Numbered from the stretch's first letter, positions 1 to 8,920 are shown. The stretch is DNA of 22,011 nucleotides from Coptodactyla brooksi (GCA_033557675.1 JAWQRM010000500.1:1-22011); one strand, 5' to 3'. Translations and numbers: made by a program. The notes: generated by a model from the letters alone, not told the origin.

Positions 1-138
1 GATGTTGGGTGTGTACAGAAAAACTTACAGTCACGAACAATGGATGAATTGGGTTTCCCTTGTAATGAAGAAGTACTCTCATCAGTGAACAAGTAAAACG
101 AAGTCACCACTACGCCAAAATTTGTAGAGAGGATGCTT

Positions 139-173
139 GACGCACGTTTCGGTAACCAAGTTAGCATCATCAG
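139..173 (-). other. hammerhead-like motif, copy 1
   Basis: On the minus strand the order is CTGATGA, one T, a hairpin (GCTAAC, TTG, GTTACC, one mismatch), then GAAA, then a small stem ACG-TG-CGT followed by C. This matches the order of a hammerhead core: CUGANGA, helix II, GAAA, helix III, cleavage triplet GUC. The bases flanking it (CGCTC before, AAGC after) can form three pairs of a helix I after one mismatch. The extra T before helix II departs from the standard core. Activity is not shown. Confidence 0.4.
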
Positions 174-286
174 GAGCGATGAAAGACTAACTACTAGTTA
201 ACCTAAGACGCTATATATTATAATTTATTCTAATTACTAATAATAATATAAATATATAACTAATATCACGTATGTACCTTACAGAA

Positions 287-326
287 GCTTCTGATGATGG
301 CTCTAAAACGCCGAAACCGGTAAAGT
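287..326 (+). other. hammerhead-like motif, copy 2
   Basis: CTGATGA lies at 291-297, followed by T, a three-pair hairpin GGC/GCC, GAAA at 313-316 and the palindrome ACCGGT at 316-321, then A. The flanks GCTT (287-290) and AAGT (323-326) pair exactly at the positions of helix I (one G-U). It faces away from copy 1 at 139-173. Hammerheads with a short palindromic helix III are known to work as dimers in Penelope-like elements and satellites; assigning this copy to such a class is inference. Confidence 0.4.
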
Positions 327-659
327 AGAATAAAATATAAAATAACAAACCAGAAGAGTATAATTAATAATTAATACAGAACAAAGTTAATAGTTAAAAT
401 ACACGAAAACATAAAGGACAAAAAGGAAACCATCCAAGCAAGGAACAATACAATAACGGAAAACGAAATAAACATGCATAAACACATAGCATAAAACATG
501 CAACACAGCCAACAACAGAAAAAAAAACAATAAAATGAAACAATTGGCAATATACAAAATCAAATGAGGCAAATCATAAAAATCAATATTCACGAAAACC
601 TAGAAATCTAACCCTCAATAAATATCGCTACCAACTTCGTAAAGCGAAAATCCACTAAC

Positions 660-1698
660 CTCAAAGTCCGTTTCGGCCTCAAATTCAAGCGTTTAAGAAC
701 GGCGAGGGCGCCCCACGAGACGAAGGCGCCGCCGGCGTCATCGAGGGCTCCCTGCCCGACGTCCCAGCTGTCGAGGTGGCCGGAAACGGCGACCACCTTT
801 TCCGGCGACGATCCGCCCACGATGTCGGCCACGACGTTCCTCGATTTCTCGTTCGGGAGCATTCGGGCGTTCATTTTCAACTTCACGGCTATCTTCGCGC
901 CGCGCGATTGCATCCTCGCGAGCATTCGCGTGTCCTCGACGGTCATCGCGGCGGCCGGGATGCGCGGCACGCCCGCCTCGTACTCGAGCATCCCGGTGTG
1001 CGGCGTGTACAGAGAAAATGGCGTGACGGACGCGATGAGGCACGCGACCGCGCCGTACCTCGCGGCCCTCGACGCCGCGACGCTGCGGTACCTCACCGTC
1101 TCCCCGTACGTCGTGAACCGCTCGTTGAAGACGACGATCTTGCCCCTCGCGCGCTGCCCGACCCTTTCCAGCTCGTCGAAGTTCGCGACGACGATCGCTT
1201 CGGCCGTCACGCCCTCGGGGGGCGTGGCGACGGAATATCCGAGACCCAGCACGCTCAGTTTTTGACGTCGCGGCGACAAGAGCGTCGCGCTCTCGCCGCC
1301 TCTGTCGGTAAAAACGAAACCTCAATTGACGTAAGTGCGGGAATGAGCACTTACCTCACCCAATGGGGTACGGTGACGGGTTCGCCGCGCACGTTATCCA
1401 AACCGTACGTTTTCAACTTTTTCAATATATAATCTATCGAGTCCTCGAGGTTTCGCGTCCCCGCCATTCTACTACCGAACCTGTCGACGAACTTTTGCAC
1501 CTCCCCGTACACGAATCCCGACGATTTACCCCGCATCACGTGTTGCATAATCTTCCTCGCTACCGGCTCGTACGAGCGTATTTCGGCCCTTAACTCGTTC
1601 GGCATATAGTCGCATCTCGCGTAATCGTAACGCCGACGGCGACACTGGCAGTGGGCGAAAATCAACGAGAACAGCACAACGAAAACCCGAAACCTCAT
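660..1698 (-). CDS. CPQ: carboxypeptidase Q (plasma glutamate carboxypeptidase), 5' part
   Basis: Secreted/lysosomal zinc dipeptidase of family M28. Exon 1 is 1355-1698 and exon 2 is 660-1301, joined across a 53-bp intron (donor GTAAGT at 1354, acceptor CAG before 1301) in phase 2, restoring VPHWVR-GGESATLL. The ATG at 1698 opens a signal peptide (residues 1 to about 19, hydrophobic FVVLFSLIF). Then come the propeptide and N-terminal region, a PA-like middle segment (about residues 125-270), and the start of the peptidase core. The segment SGHLDSWDVGQGALDDAGG supplies the zinc-ligand His (about residue 290) and bridging Asp (about 302), matching human CPQ positions closely. Exon 2 ends at AG|GTTAGT after RPKRTLR. 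About 140 C-terminal residues, including the catalytic Glu region, must lie left of the window. About 328 of roughly 470 residues are visible. Exons are strongly CpG-rich. The family assignment is secure from sequence similarity recalled from the human protein. Confidence 0.93.
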
Positions 1699-2156
1699 CC
1701 TTCCGCCGTAGACGGACGATAACTACATCGCGCTACGAGAAAAACCGCGAGTGGTGGGAATCGAACCCGCTGGACCATAATTCGCCTACGATAAAATGGC
1801 GATTAATTGCGATGCTAAATCGCCGCGTTTTTTGACGTTTGCCGTCACGCTAAAAGGAAGAAACGACAAAGTGATTAATTTGTTTATTGATCTGTCACGG
1901 TTTATTTATTATTAACAAAACAAGTTTTTCCTACGACTATATCAGAATGATATCATTCTTGTACCATTCCATAACAAGTTGAAGAATGAAGTAGTAATGT
2001 CAAATACTTAAACTAAATAATTATTAATTATAATTAAAATACAAAATCACTCACAAAAAAATGTTTTTTTCTCGCCTATTTTGGCGAATTTTCAAGTTGA
2101 AGTCTTAATCATAATTAATATCTTATTAACATCAGATTAAGAGAAAATCAGACTAA
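1699..2156. other. upstream region of CPQ
   Basis: The first 160 bases next to the ATG are GC- and CpG-rich and probably contain the 5' leader and promoter on the minus strand. There is no clear TATA box. It contains a hairpin-capable GGCGATT/AATCGCC pair (around 1795-1825) and an inverted TGACG/CGTCA pair (around 1837-1851). From about 1870 on it is AT-rich with nothing recognisable. Confidence 0.4.
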
Positions 2157-2727
2157 AACGTCATTTTTATCACTTCAATAAGTTTAATTCTGTAATTGAA
2201 ATTAATAAATATAGGTATACAGTTGTTGGAAAACCTAAGAGATGGCGGCATTCAAGCAAACGATGCACGTCATTAACATTTTAACTTAAATATACCAGGG
2301 CCGACATAAAAGTATACATATAGATTACGAATTGAATAAGCGGTTGCCTACATTCATTTAACGAGTTACATGTAGTTGTGCGTGATCTATAAAAGTATAA
2401 AATTAAAGATACCGAAAAAGTAAAATTATAATAATAAGCATGACTGCAGCAAAAATAAGTTAAAATCATAAAAATCAAGTTGATATCCACCCTTGGTTGT
2501 ATTTATTTTTATTGGTGGATGTATCTATTGCACAATATTCGTGTCATTATAGAAACTATGTGTACAGTTTGTTCTTATTCTTTCTCCATATCACCGATTG
2601 ATTTGCCAATTTTTACGTGTACTAACTTTCTCTCTAATCTCCCCAAGGAGAAAATTAGTACTTTTTCTCCTATATATAAAAAAATAAAAACAACTTTAAG
2701 AATACTACTTTTGAAGTATTTTTAAAT
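2157..2727 (+). repeat. left inverted arm of the foldback element
   Basis: Pairs with 3375-4068 in reverse complement. The outermost match on the left is AAACGTC(A)TTTTT near 2157-2167, against AAAAATGGCGTTT at about 4057-4068. The innermost match is the AATACTACTTTTG block around 2701-2713. It carries a short local duplication near 2485-2530 that the other arm lacks. Confidence 0.75.
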
Positions 2728-3374
2728 CTGCAAAACCCTTTTTGACCCTGGTTTAATTATGCTTATAATCCGGGAACTGTTGATTTTAAGCTTATACCAT
2801 CCTTATAGTTTTTCACTAAGTAGATTTCACAATTCTACGTGGATTACAGAAATATTACATTTATTTTATGTAACCAGAAAGTTTACCAGTCCTAAAGCTA
2901 AGATTGTACTTTAATAAGTTGTTCTCGAATTACCAAAAGGGACGTTGCACAAAACAAGTAGTGGGACTTAATAAACTCGGCAAAAATGGCGAAACAAATT
3001 GTAACATTCGTACAATTGGAAAACTCAGAGTTATACACAGGCTAACTGAAGTAGCCGAAGGCTACATTGATAATTCTTTAAACAGTAAAATGAATATTGC
3101 TCATAAGTTAGTTAATTGTATAACCGAACCTGCAAGTTCAACAGAAAGTAAACCTACATCTTCAGTTACATCAGCAGTTACATCGCTGCAATCTCTAATC
3201 AATGAAAGTTTCACGTCAGTGAATTTATGCAACACACCAAGCATGTTCGTAATTGTGCTAATAATACCACCATAAATATAAATAAAGAACAGTAAATTAA
3301 TTTTTGTTAATGACGTTATATTGTGAAAGCACAATGTGCATCTTTTGACTTTCTCTTAAGAGAAAGTATCGCAT

Positions 3375-4068
3375 TCGCAAAAAATACTACAAAAGTAGTA
3401 TTTTTAAAGTTGTTTTTATTTCTTTATCGCAAAATAGCATAATGCATTTAAAGGTAAGAGTGTAGCAGTGTAAGGTTCTTAATTTGATATTTACCTATTT
3501 TTTTTTATCAAAAAAGTACTAATTTTCTCCTTAGGGAGATTAAAGAGAAAGTTAGTACACGTAAAAATTGGCAAATCAATCGGTGAGATGGAGAAAGAAT
3601 AAGAACAAACTGTAAACATAGTTTATATAATGACACCAATATTGTGCAATAAAAATACAATCAACTTGATTTTGAAGATTTTAACTCATTTTTGATTAAT
3701 ATCTGAATTGTCAAATTTGAGAATTATAAATTTTTAATTCAAAATCCTTTCTTTAGAAGAAAAAAGCATTTTTACTACATACTTATTATTATAATTTTAC
3801 TCTTTCGGTATCTTTAATTTTATACTTTTATAGATATGCACAACTACATGTAGCTTGTTAAATGAATTGTATGTAGGCAACCGCTTATTCAATTCGTAAT
3901 TTATATGTATACTTTTATGTCGACCCTGGTATATTTAAGTTAAAATGTTAATGACGTGCATTGTTTGCTTGAATGCTGCCATCTCTTAGGTTTTCCAACA
4001 ACTCTATACCTATATTTATTAATTTCAATTATAGAATTAAACTTATTGAAGTGACAAAAATGGCGTTT
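3375..4068 (-). repeat. right inverted arm of the foldback element
   Basis: Reverse complement of 2157-2727 with two extra segments of roughly 85-100 bp. The inner edge lies next to a perfect 20-bp palindrome, ACTTTCTCTTAAGAGAAAGT, at 3348-3367. That palindrome recurs at 18348-18367 and 18598-18617. Confidence 0.75.
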
Positions 4069-4412
4069 TTCCTATGTGATGAACTTGTTCATTAGCCATT
4101 TTTGGTAGTACTAATCAATTATTTTTAATTCGAATTTGAAGTTTGGAGTATCAAATTTTTTAACTGGCGAATAAAACAATTTGAAATCTACTCTGTATCG
4201 ATTCATTTATTTGGTATAAACAAGAAAAAATCCCGAATAATACGTTTTACTCTAACAGTACAACTCTATAGTAATATTTGTAATCTACTTATTGACATTT
4301 ATTCTTCTTATAGAAAGTATCACAAAGAACAATATAAAAAAAGTTATGTATGTAAACGGCTATTATACAAAAAAATATTTTTCTTCCTTCGTCTTTAAGA
4401 ACGACAACAATC
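4069..4412. other. 3' flank of Fer1HCH
   Basis: AT-rich DNA between the foldback element and the ferritin heavy chain stop codon. It should contain the heavy-chain 3' UTR up to about the AATAAA at 4298-4303 on the minus strand. I see nothing else in it. Confidence 0.5.
4298..4303 (-). terminator. poly(A) signal of Fer1HCH
   Basis: AATAAA on the minus strand, about 110 bases downstream of the TAG at 4413-4415. It is the first canonical hexamer after the stop codon. Confidence 0.6.
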
Positions 4413-5728
4413 CTATTCTAGCAATTTCTTGTCGAACAAGAACTCGCCGAGGGCACCGTGCTTGTCCATCATCTTGTCCAACGTCGAAATCTTCCCGGCG
4501 AGGTCGCGCTGACCCTGGTACTGCTCCTCGAGGAATTCCGCGATCAGGTGGTCGACGAGGTGGTAATCGTTGAAGCCCGTGTTGTTGTCCTCGCACATTA
4601 TGAGGACGTCGCGGATCTTCTTCGTCACCGACGCCTCGAGCCTGAGCGCGTCGCGGAGCGCCGCAATGCCGCTCTCCCACTCCTTGATTTGGGGCACGAT
4701 CTGCGAACACCCAAAATTTAAATAATTGATATTTCAGTTTAAAATTTTTAGTTTGACATTTAAACTTGTAAATGTCAAAATAAAAATTCTAAGTTCAGCT
4801 ATTCTGTTATAGGTGGCGCAATATGTATAATATTTTAACCTAAAATTGTTCCTAAGTATAGAATAGTTTTAATCCGACGTTTCTATATTTTTTTTTACTT
4901 TGGAATAATTTGAAATCGCCTTTAAAGTACGGAATTCGGTTAAAAATTTTTAATTTGACATTTAAAATTGCAAATGTCAAAATAAAAACAATTCTAAGTT
5001 CAGCTATTGCATTATAGGTGGCGCCATATGTATAACATCTTAACCTAAAATTGTTACCTAGTATAGAAATAAAAAAATAAAACGAATGTCGTTTCTTAGT
5101 TCAGCTATTCTGTTAAAGGTGGCGCCATATGTACCATCATAACCTAAAGCTTTATTTTGAACTATAAAATCGCTTTAATCTGACATCTCGAGCGTTTTTT
5201 CCATCAAAACGATTCGAGATCATCTTCAGATTAAGTCAATTCATCAATCAAGTCAATCGAAAAGCGACACGTTTCGATGTGAGTACGCAGCGATCGATCA
5301 CACTCGACTCTTACCGCCTCGCTGATAAGATCTCGAACTTTGGTGGTGAGGCCGCCGCGCATCAGCAGGTACCCGATGAATTTGATCGCGTGCTCGCGTT
5401 CCTCGCTCGCCGCGTTGAAGAACAAGTTGGCGAAGCCGGGCCGGTTGACCGTGTCCTTCGAGAAGTGGGCGCCCATCGCGAGGTACTGGATCGCGGCCCC
5501 CAGCTCCTCCTTGACGTGCTCGGACATCTTCTTCGAGCACGGGTCCACCATGTCGAGCCAGTCCTTCGGGATGTCCGGCTTCTTATGTTCACCTAAACGG
5601 GCGCAAAAAGAAATTATTCAAAAACGAAACAAAAAAAGAAAAAAAATAACAAAAGACTTACAGTGCATTTCCGCGGAAATGGATCCGAGAGCGCACAAAA
5701 AAACAATAGAGAGGATCATGGCCTTCAT
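4413..5728 (-). CDS. Fer1HCH: ferritin heavy chain homologue, secreted
   Basis: Catalytic subunit of insect secretory ferritin: it oxidises Fe(II) and loads the mineral core inside the ER/Golgi/haemolymph ferritin shell. Exons are 5662-5728, 5315-5592 and 4413-4700, giving 210 residues with consistent phases (1, then 0); all borders are GT-AG. Residues 1-19 are a signal peptide (MKAMILSIVFLCALGSISA), followed by a Cys at 23 and the four-helix ferritin fold. The ferroxidase residues can all be placed: Glu52, Tyr59, Glu87, His90 (in SEEREH), Glu152 and Gln175, corresponding to human H-ferritin E27, Y34, E62, H65, E107 and Q141. It should therefore be enzymatically active. The end, LGEFLFDKKLLE, is typical of the family. 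It is divergently paired with the light chain gene 404 bp away. Its leader contains a near-perfect iron-responsive element at 5785-5813, so translation is expected to be blocked by IRP1 when iron is low. Intron 2 holds a repeat cluster. Confidence 0.97.
4738..5153. repeat. two and a half direct repeats in Fer1HCH intron 2
   Basis: The 614-bp intron 4701-5314 contains related copies at about 4738-4868, 4937-5069 and (partial) 5088-5153. Shared blocks in order are TTTGACATTTA, its reverse complement TAAATGTCAAA, AAGTTCAGCTATT, AGGTGGCGC(C)ATATGTA and TAACCTAAA. The first two blocks form an 11-bp hairpin in copy 1 (4752-4762 with 4769-4779). Copies are about 200 bp apart. This is probably a decayed tandemly duplicated MITE; the family is not recognised. 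Confidence 0.75.
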
Positions 5729-5784
5729 GATTTTTTTTGGAATTAACGTTTACACTCGAAACTTAACGAACGTACGGTGGAGAC

Positions 5785-5813
5785 AGCCTTTATACACACT
5801 GGTATAGAAGACC
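5785..5813 (-). promoter_or_regulatory. iron-responsive element (IRE) in the Fer1HCH leader
   Basis: On the minus strand the loop is CAGTGT (5801-5796). It is closed by a five-pair upper stem TATAC/GTATA (5806-5802 with 5795-5791), with a single bulged C at 5807 and a lower stem GGTCTT/AAGGCT (5813-5808 with 5790-5785; six pairs, two of them G-U). This is the canonical IRE: CAGUGN loop, five pairs, C bulge. An outer pairing CGTAC(GG)/(CC)GTACG (5818-5812 and 5777-5771) may extend it. It sits 57 bases upstream of the heavy chain ATG, within the distance typical for a leader IRE. No comparable CAGTG hairpin is seen before the light chain. Confidence 0.93.
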
Positions 5814-6006
5814 GTACGATTAAACTTTAAATATAACGCGTCGAAAGATACGCACGACTCCTCAAAAATCTCTTTACTGCGCATCCGTCCGCACGGCAAT
5901 TGTTTTTATCGCCCCCACCCCGTGACGTAACGCGTGATTCGCCGTTCCTTTGTTTTCTCGCCGCGTTGCCGTTGTTTCAGCGCACGCGCAGATATTTATC
6001 GTAGGG

Positions 6007-6015
6007 TATATTTAA
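6007..6015 (+). promoter_or_regulatory. TATA box of Fer2LCH
   Basis: GGTATATTTAAGGG on the plus strand. A start about 30 bases downstream (near 6035-6040) would give a leader of about 95 bases before the ATG at 6133. Assigned from sequence alone. Confidence 0.5.
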
Positions 6016-6132
6016 GGGAATTCAATGTTTTTCCACGACATATTCTTGATTACGCTAGTTAGATGCTAGGTTCGTTTTACGCTATCGCATTTTGGTACGT
6101 AATAAATAACGCAGTTTTGTTCTTTAGGGATC

Positions 6133-6856
6133 ATGAAGGCTATTATCGTCGCTTTAACGTGCGTCTTGGCGTTCGCGAACGCCGAAGAATTCTGTTACAA
6201 GGACGTGATTCGTTCTTGTAAACCGACGACTAGCAAGCAAAGTAAGTATGGCGTATTCTCTTTTCATTTCGTTTTTTATTATCAATTTTTATCGTACAGC
6301 CATCGCGGGTATACCGAACTGCAACGCGAAGTACGGGGCGATCGAGGCCGTGCTGCCCGACCTGCAGAAGTACGTGACGAGCCACGTGACGCGCTCGTTC
6401 GAGTACCTCCTGCTGTCGACGCACTACGGGAACTACGAGAAGAACCGCGAGGGCTTCCAGAAGCTGTTCAGGGGCCTCTCGGACGAGAAGTGGTCCGAGT
6501 CGATCGAGCTGATCAAGTACATAACGAAACGGGGCGGCGAGATGGACTGGACGCAGCACATCAAGCTGCCTGAGACGCAGTACGAGATCTACGAGCTGCA
6601 GTCGCTCGCGAAGGCGCTCGACATCGAGAAGGAGCTCGCGACGGAGGCGCACAACATCCACGCGGAGGCCACGCGCAAGCGCAAGGAGTTCCACGACCCG
6701 GAAATCTCCGACCACATCGAGCACGAGTTCGTGCACAAGCAGCGCGACAACATCCGGAAACTGTCGGGGTACACCGCCGACCTGAGCAAGATCCTCGAGG
6801 GCCCCGACAGCTCGCTCGGCCTGTACTTGTTCGACGACTACCTGCAGAAGCAGTGA
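6133..6856 (+). CDS. Fer2LCH: ferritin light chain homologue, secreted
   Basis: Structural/nucleation subunit of insect secretory ferritin that co-assembles with the heavy chain encoded divergently. Exons are 6133-6241 and 6300-6856, separated by a 58-bp intron (GTAAGT...TACAG, phase 1), giving 221 residues. A signal peptide covers residues 1-17 (MKAIIVALTCVLAFANA), followed by the mature N-terminus with cysteines at 21, 29 and 44 that suit inter-subunit disulphides. The rest is ferritin helices (YVTSHVTRSFEYLLLSTHYGNYEKNREGF and onwards), ending in SLGLYLFDDYLQKQ. The usual heavy-chain ferroxidase signature (EEREH) is absent, as expected for insect light chains. The second exon is very GC-rich. 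The start was chosen because the next upstream bases are an acceptor-like TTTAG and because the signal peptide begins there. Confidence 0.96.
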
Positions 6857-6871
6857 CGCGGGTCGAAAATT

Positions 6872-7007
6872 AATAAATATCTACCGTTTTCGCAAATATA
6901 GTAAAGTTATTTTCCGTTATAGCCTAGTTACGATGTGATATCTTTATATCTTTTTCCACCTTTTTTTTTTTTCATATTGTTGAGAAAGTAAGATTATTCA
7001 TAATAAA
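6872..7007 (+). terminator. poly(A) signals of Fer2LCH
   Basis: Two AATAAA hexamers follow the stop codon, at 6872-6877 (16 bases after TGA) and 7002-7007. The second would give a 3' UTR of about 165 bases and is the more likely one. Confidence 0.5.
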
Positions 7008-7034
7008 GAGTTCTTTTGTTCCAAATAACATTTT

Positions 7035-8920
7035 TCGTTTTATTACTTTTGTTTTAAAAAGAAACGTAACCTCTAAATATTTGACATTACACTTGTCGTT
7101 TCTTTCTGACCTAACCTCACTTTTGTCAAACTCATTAAAAACTCTAAAATATTCTATAAATAAATAAATTTCGGTTAATTTCTTACTTCTTTTTGACTTA
7201 CATATGTAATTAAAAAATTGTGCTAATTATAATATTGTATAACGTAAAATCCAATACTGTTGAGTATTGTCAATTTACTATTGAGTAAATCGACAATAAT
7301 CTTAAATGTGCGATGCGTAACTGACTTAACCTCAAATTGCGAACAAAGACATTTCACGATTCCCATCTATTCTTGTTAAAATAAATCTTTTGTTCTATTG
7401 CTTTTGTTTTAGATGGGAACATAACCCGTAAACATTTGACACTGTCCAATGTTAAATTCTATTTCAATTATAAAATCTCAATTAGTAACTCCTTAAAAAC
7501 TCAAATATTCTATAAATCAATAAATTTCGGTTATTTTCCAAGCGCTATAAATATAGCAATAAGCTTTTTTTGTGACCTAACCTCATTTTACATGTTTTAC
7601 TTACGTACGTATTTAAAAAATTGTGCTAATTATAATATTGTATAACGTAAAATCCAATACTATTGAGTATTGTCAATTTACTATTGAGTAGGGTTGGGAT
7701 TCTCTCACGATTCCCACCTATCCTTAATAAAATAAATCTTTTGTTTTATTGCTTTTGTTTTAAATAGGAACATAACCTGTAAAAATTTGACACTGTCCAA
7801 CGTCAAATTCTATTTCAATTATAAAATCTTAATTAGCAACCCCTTAAAATCTCTAATTTCAAATATCCTATAATGAAATAAATTGAATTTAATTTCCAAA
7901 CAATATAAGTATAGTAATAACCTTTTTTCCGTAACCTAACCTCACTTTTCATGTATTGACATATACATGCGTAATTAAGAAATCGTAATAATTATGATAA
8001 TGTATAACGTAAAATACAAATAATACTCAATAGTAAATTAACAATAAGTTCAAGCGTACGATGCATTAATGACAACACGAAATTGCGAACAAAGAAATTT
8101 TACGACTCTCATTTATTCGTAATAAAATAAATGTTTCCTTTCATTGCTTTTGATTTAAATGCAAACATAACCTCTAAATATTTGACATTGACTGATAAAA
8201 TCTGAATTAGTAACTCCTCAAAAGTTCTAATTTCATATCGCATAAATAAATAAACTGCATTTAATTTCCAAGCGATATAAATATAGCAATAACCTTTTTT
8301 TGTGACCTAACCTCCCTTTTCATGCATTGATACACACGTGTAATGAAGAAATCGTATTAATTGTGATATTGTATAACGTAAAATGTAATAATACTATTGA
8401 GTAAATTGACGATAATCTTAAACGTGCGATGCATATCTGATTTAACGTCAAATTGCGAACATTTTTCATGATTCCCATCTATTCCCAATAAAACAAAAGT
8501 TTTGTTTTATTGGTTTTTTGTTGCTTTTTAAACGGGAATATAACCTCTAAATATTTGACATTGTCCAATGCCAAATAATCTATTTCAATTATAAAATCTT
8601 AATTAGTAACTCTTTAAAAAATCTAATTTCAGATATCCTCTAAATGAAAAAAATTTAATTTCCAAGCGATATAAATATAGCATTAACATTTTTTTGTGAC
8701 CTAACCTCACCTTTCATGCATTAACATACGAACGTAATTAAAAAATCATATTAGTAATGACTAAATGAATCGTAGTAATATTAATTAATAATATATAACG
8801 TAAAATACAATACTGCATGGTAATTTGATAATAATTTAAAACGTGCGATGCATAACTGACATAACCTCAAACTACAAACAAAGAAATTTCCCAATTCTCA
8901 TCTATTCTTGGGATATTTTC
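7035..8920 (+). repeat. degenerate tandem array, about five units of 350-400 bp
   Basis: Each unit contains, in order, TTTTATTGCTTTTGTTTTA, a [G/A]AACATAACCT...ATTTGACA block, CAATTATAAAATCT, AATTAGTAACTCCTTAAAA, AAGCGATATAAATATAG, TGTGACCTAACCTCACTTTT, and TGTATAACGTAAAAT. The ACCT...TTTGACA block falls near 7058, 7421, 7770, 8167 and 8540. The CCTAACCTCAC block falls near 7110, 7576, 7934, 8306 and 8700. Unit-to-unit divergence is considerable, so the array is old. No coding potential. It looks like satellite-type or tandemly amplified transposon sequence. Confidence 0.85.

Larger units (their letters stand above)
1..659. other. 3' part of a CPQ intron, with retroelement debris
   Basis: This stretch follows the donor at 659 (AG|GTTAGT on the minus strand), so it is the start of an intron whose acceptor lies beyond the window edge. 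It is AT-rich and I see no exon that continues the peptidase (the expected WTAEEQGG-like segment is absent). It holds two copies, in opposite orientation, of a CTGATGATG...GAAAC motif (139-173 minus, 291-322 plus), described separately. Positions 360-600 are A-rich on the plus strand and read as Lys/Asn/Gln-rich codons with two stops; I do not recognise a protein there. Confidence 0.6.
2157..4068. mobile_element. foldback element with long terminal inverted repeats
   Basis: The left arm (about 2157-2727) is the reverse complement of the right arm (about 3375-4068). Long stretches match with few changes, for example around 2218-2330 against 3905-4015, where the AAACCTAAGAGATGG block and the CATTTAA block recur in order. 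The right arm is longer because of extra segments near 3423-3509 and 3670-3770. The central region of about 650 bp contains one open frame (2904-3275, 123 codons, no ATG at its start; the first ATG is near 3090) of no recognised family, rich in Ser/Thr near its end. I see no transposase motif and no convincing target-site duplication. It is probably a non-autonomous DNA transposon; a second, degraded relative lies in the DHX15 intron at about 18110-18620. Confidence 0.75.
5729..6132. promoter_or_regulatory. divergent promoter region of the ferritin pair
   Basis: The 404 bp between the two ATG codons must hold both leaders and both core promoters. On the plus strand TATATTTAA lies at 6007-6015, about 120 bp before the light chain ATG. 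On the minus strand TATATTTAAA lies around 5826-5835, which would start transcription very close to the IRE, so its use is doubtful. The middle (5880-5990) is GC/CpG-rich and contains a CRE-like TGACGTAA near 5922 and a CCCACCCC stretch. A TTTAG acceptor-like site at 6123-6127 just before the light chain start could end a leader intron (possible donor GTTCGT near 6069); this is uncertain. Confidence 0.6.

Noticed and set aside
387..593. 68-codon minus-strand open frame of hydrophobic residues
   Set aside because: It mirrors A-rich plus-strand DNA; Phe/Tyr/Leu/Val content follows from composition and there is no start context or similarity.
738..1432. Long Arg-rich open frames overlapping the CPQ exons on both strands
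   Set aside because: They are shadows of GC-rich coding sequence; only the frame matching carboxypeptidase Q has consistent splice sites and homology.
1748..1770. tRNA gene fragment: the minus strand reads GGGTTCGATTCCCACC, like a tRNA T-arm (B box)
   Set aside because: No A box or D-arm at the right distance upstream, no anticodon arm and no matching acceptor stem. It lies in the CPQ leader/promoter and is best treated as chance or a remnant.
5231..5314. Continuation of the ferritin heavy chain frame past the exon 2 donor
   Set aside because: The GCG|GTAAGA donor at 5314 and the matching acceptor at 4701 restore the ferritin sequence; the read-through part has no ferritin similarity.
5661..5668. 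CAGTG word on the plus strand as a second IRE
   Set aside because: It lies at the exon 1 donor of the heavy chain on the opposite strand and has no five-pair stem or bulged C.
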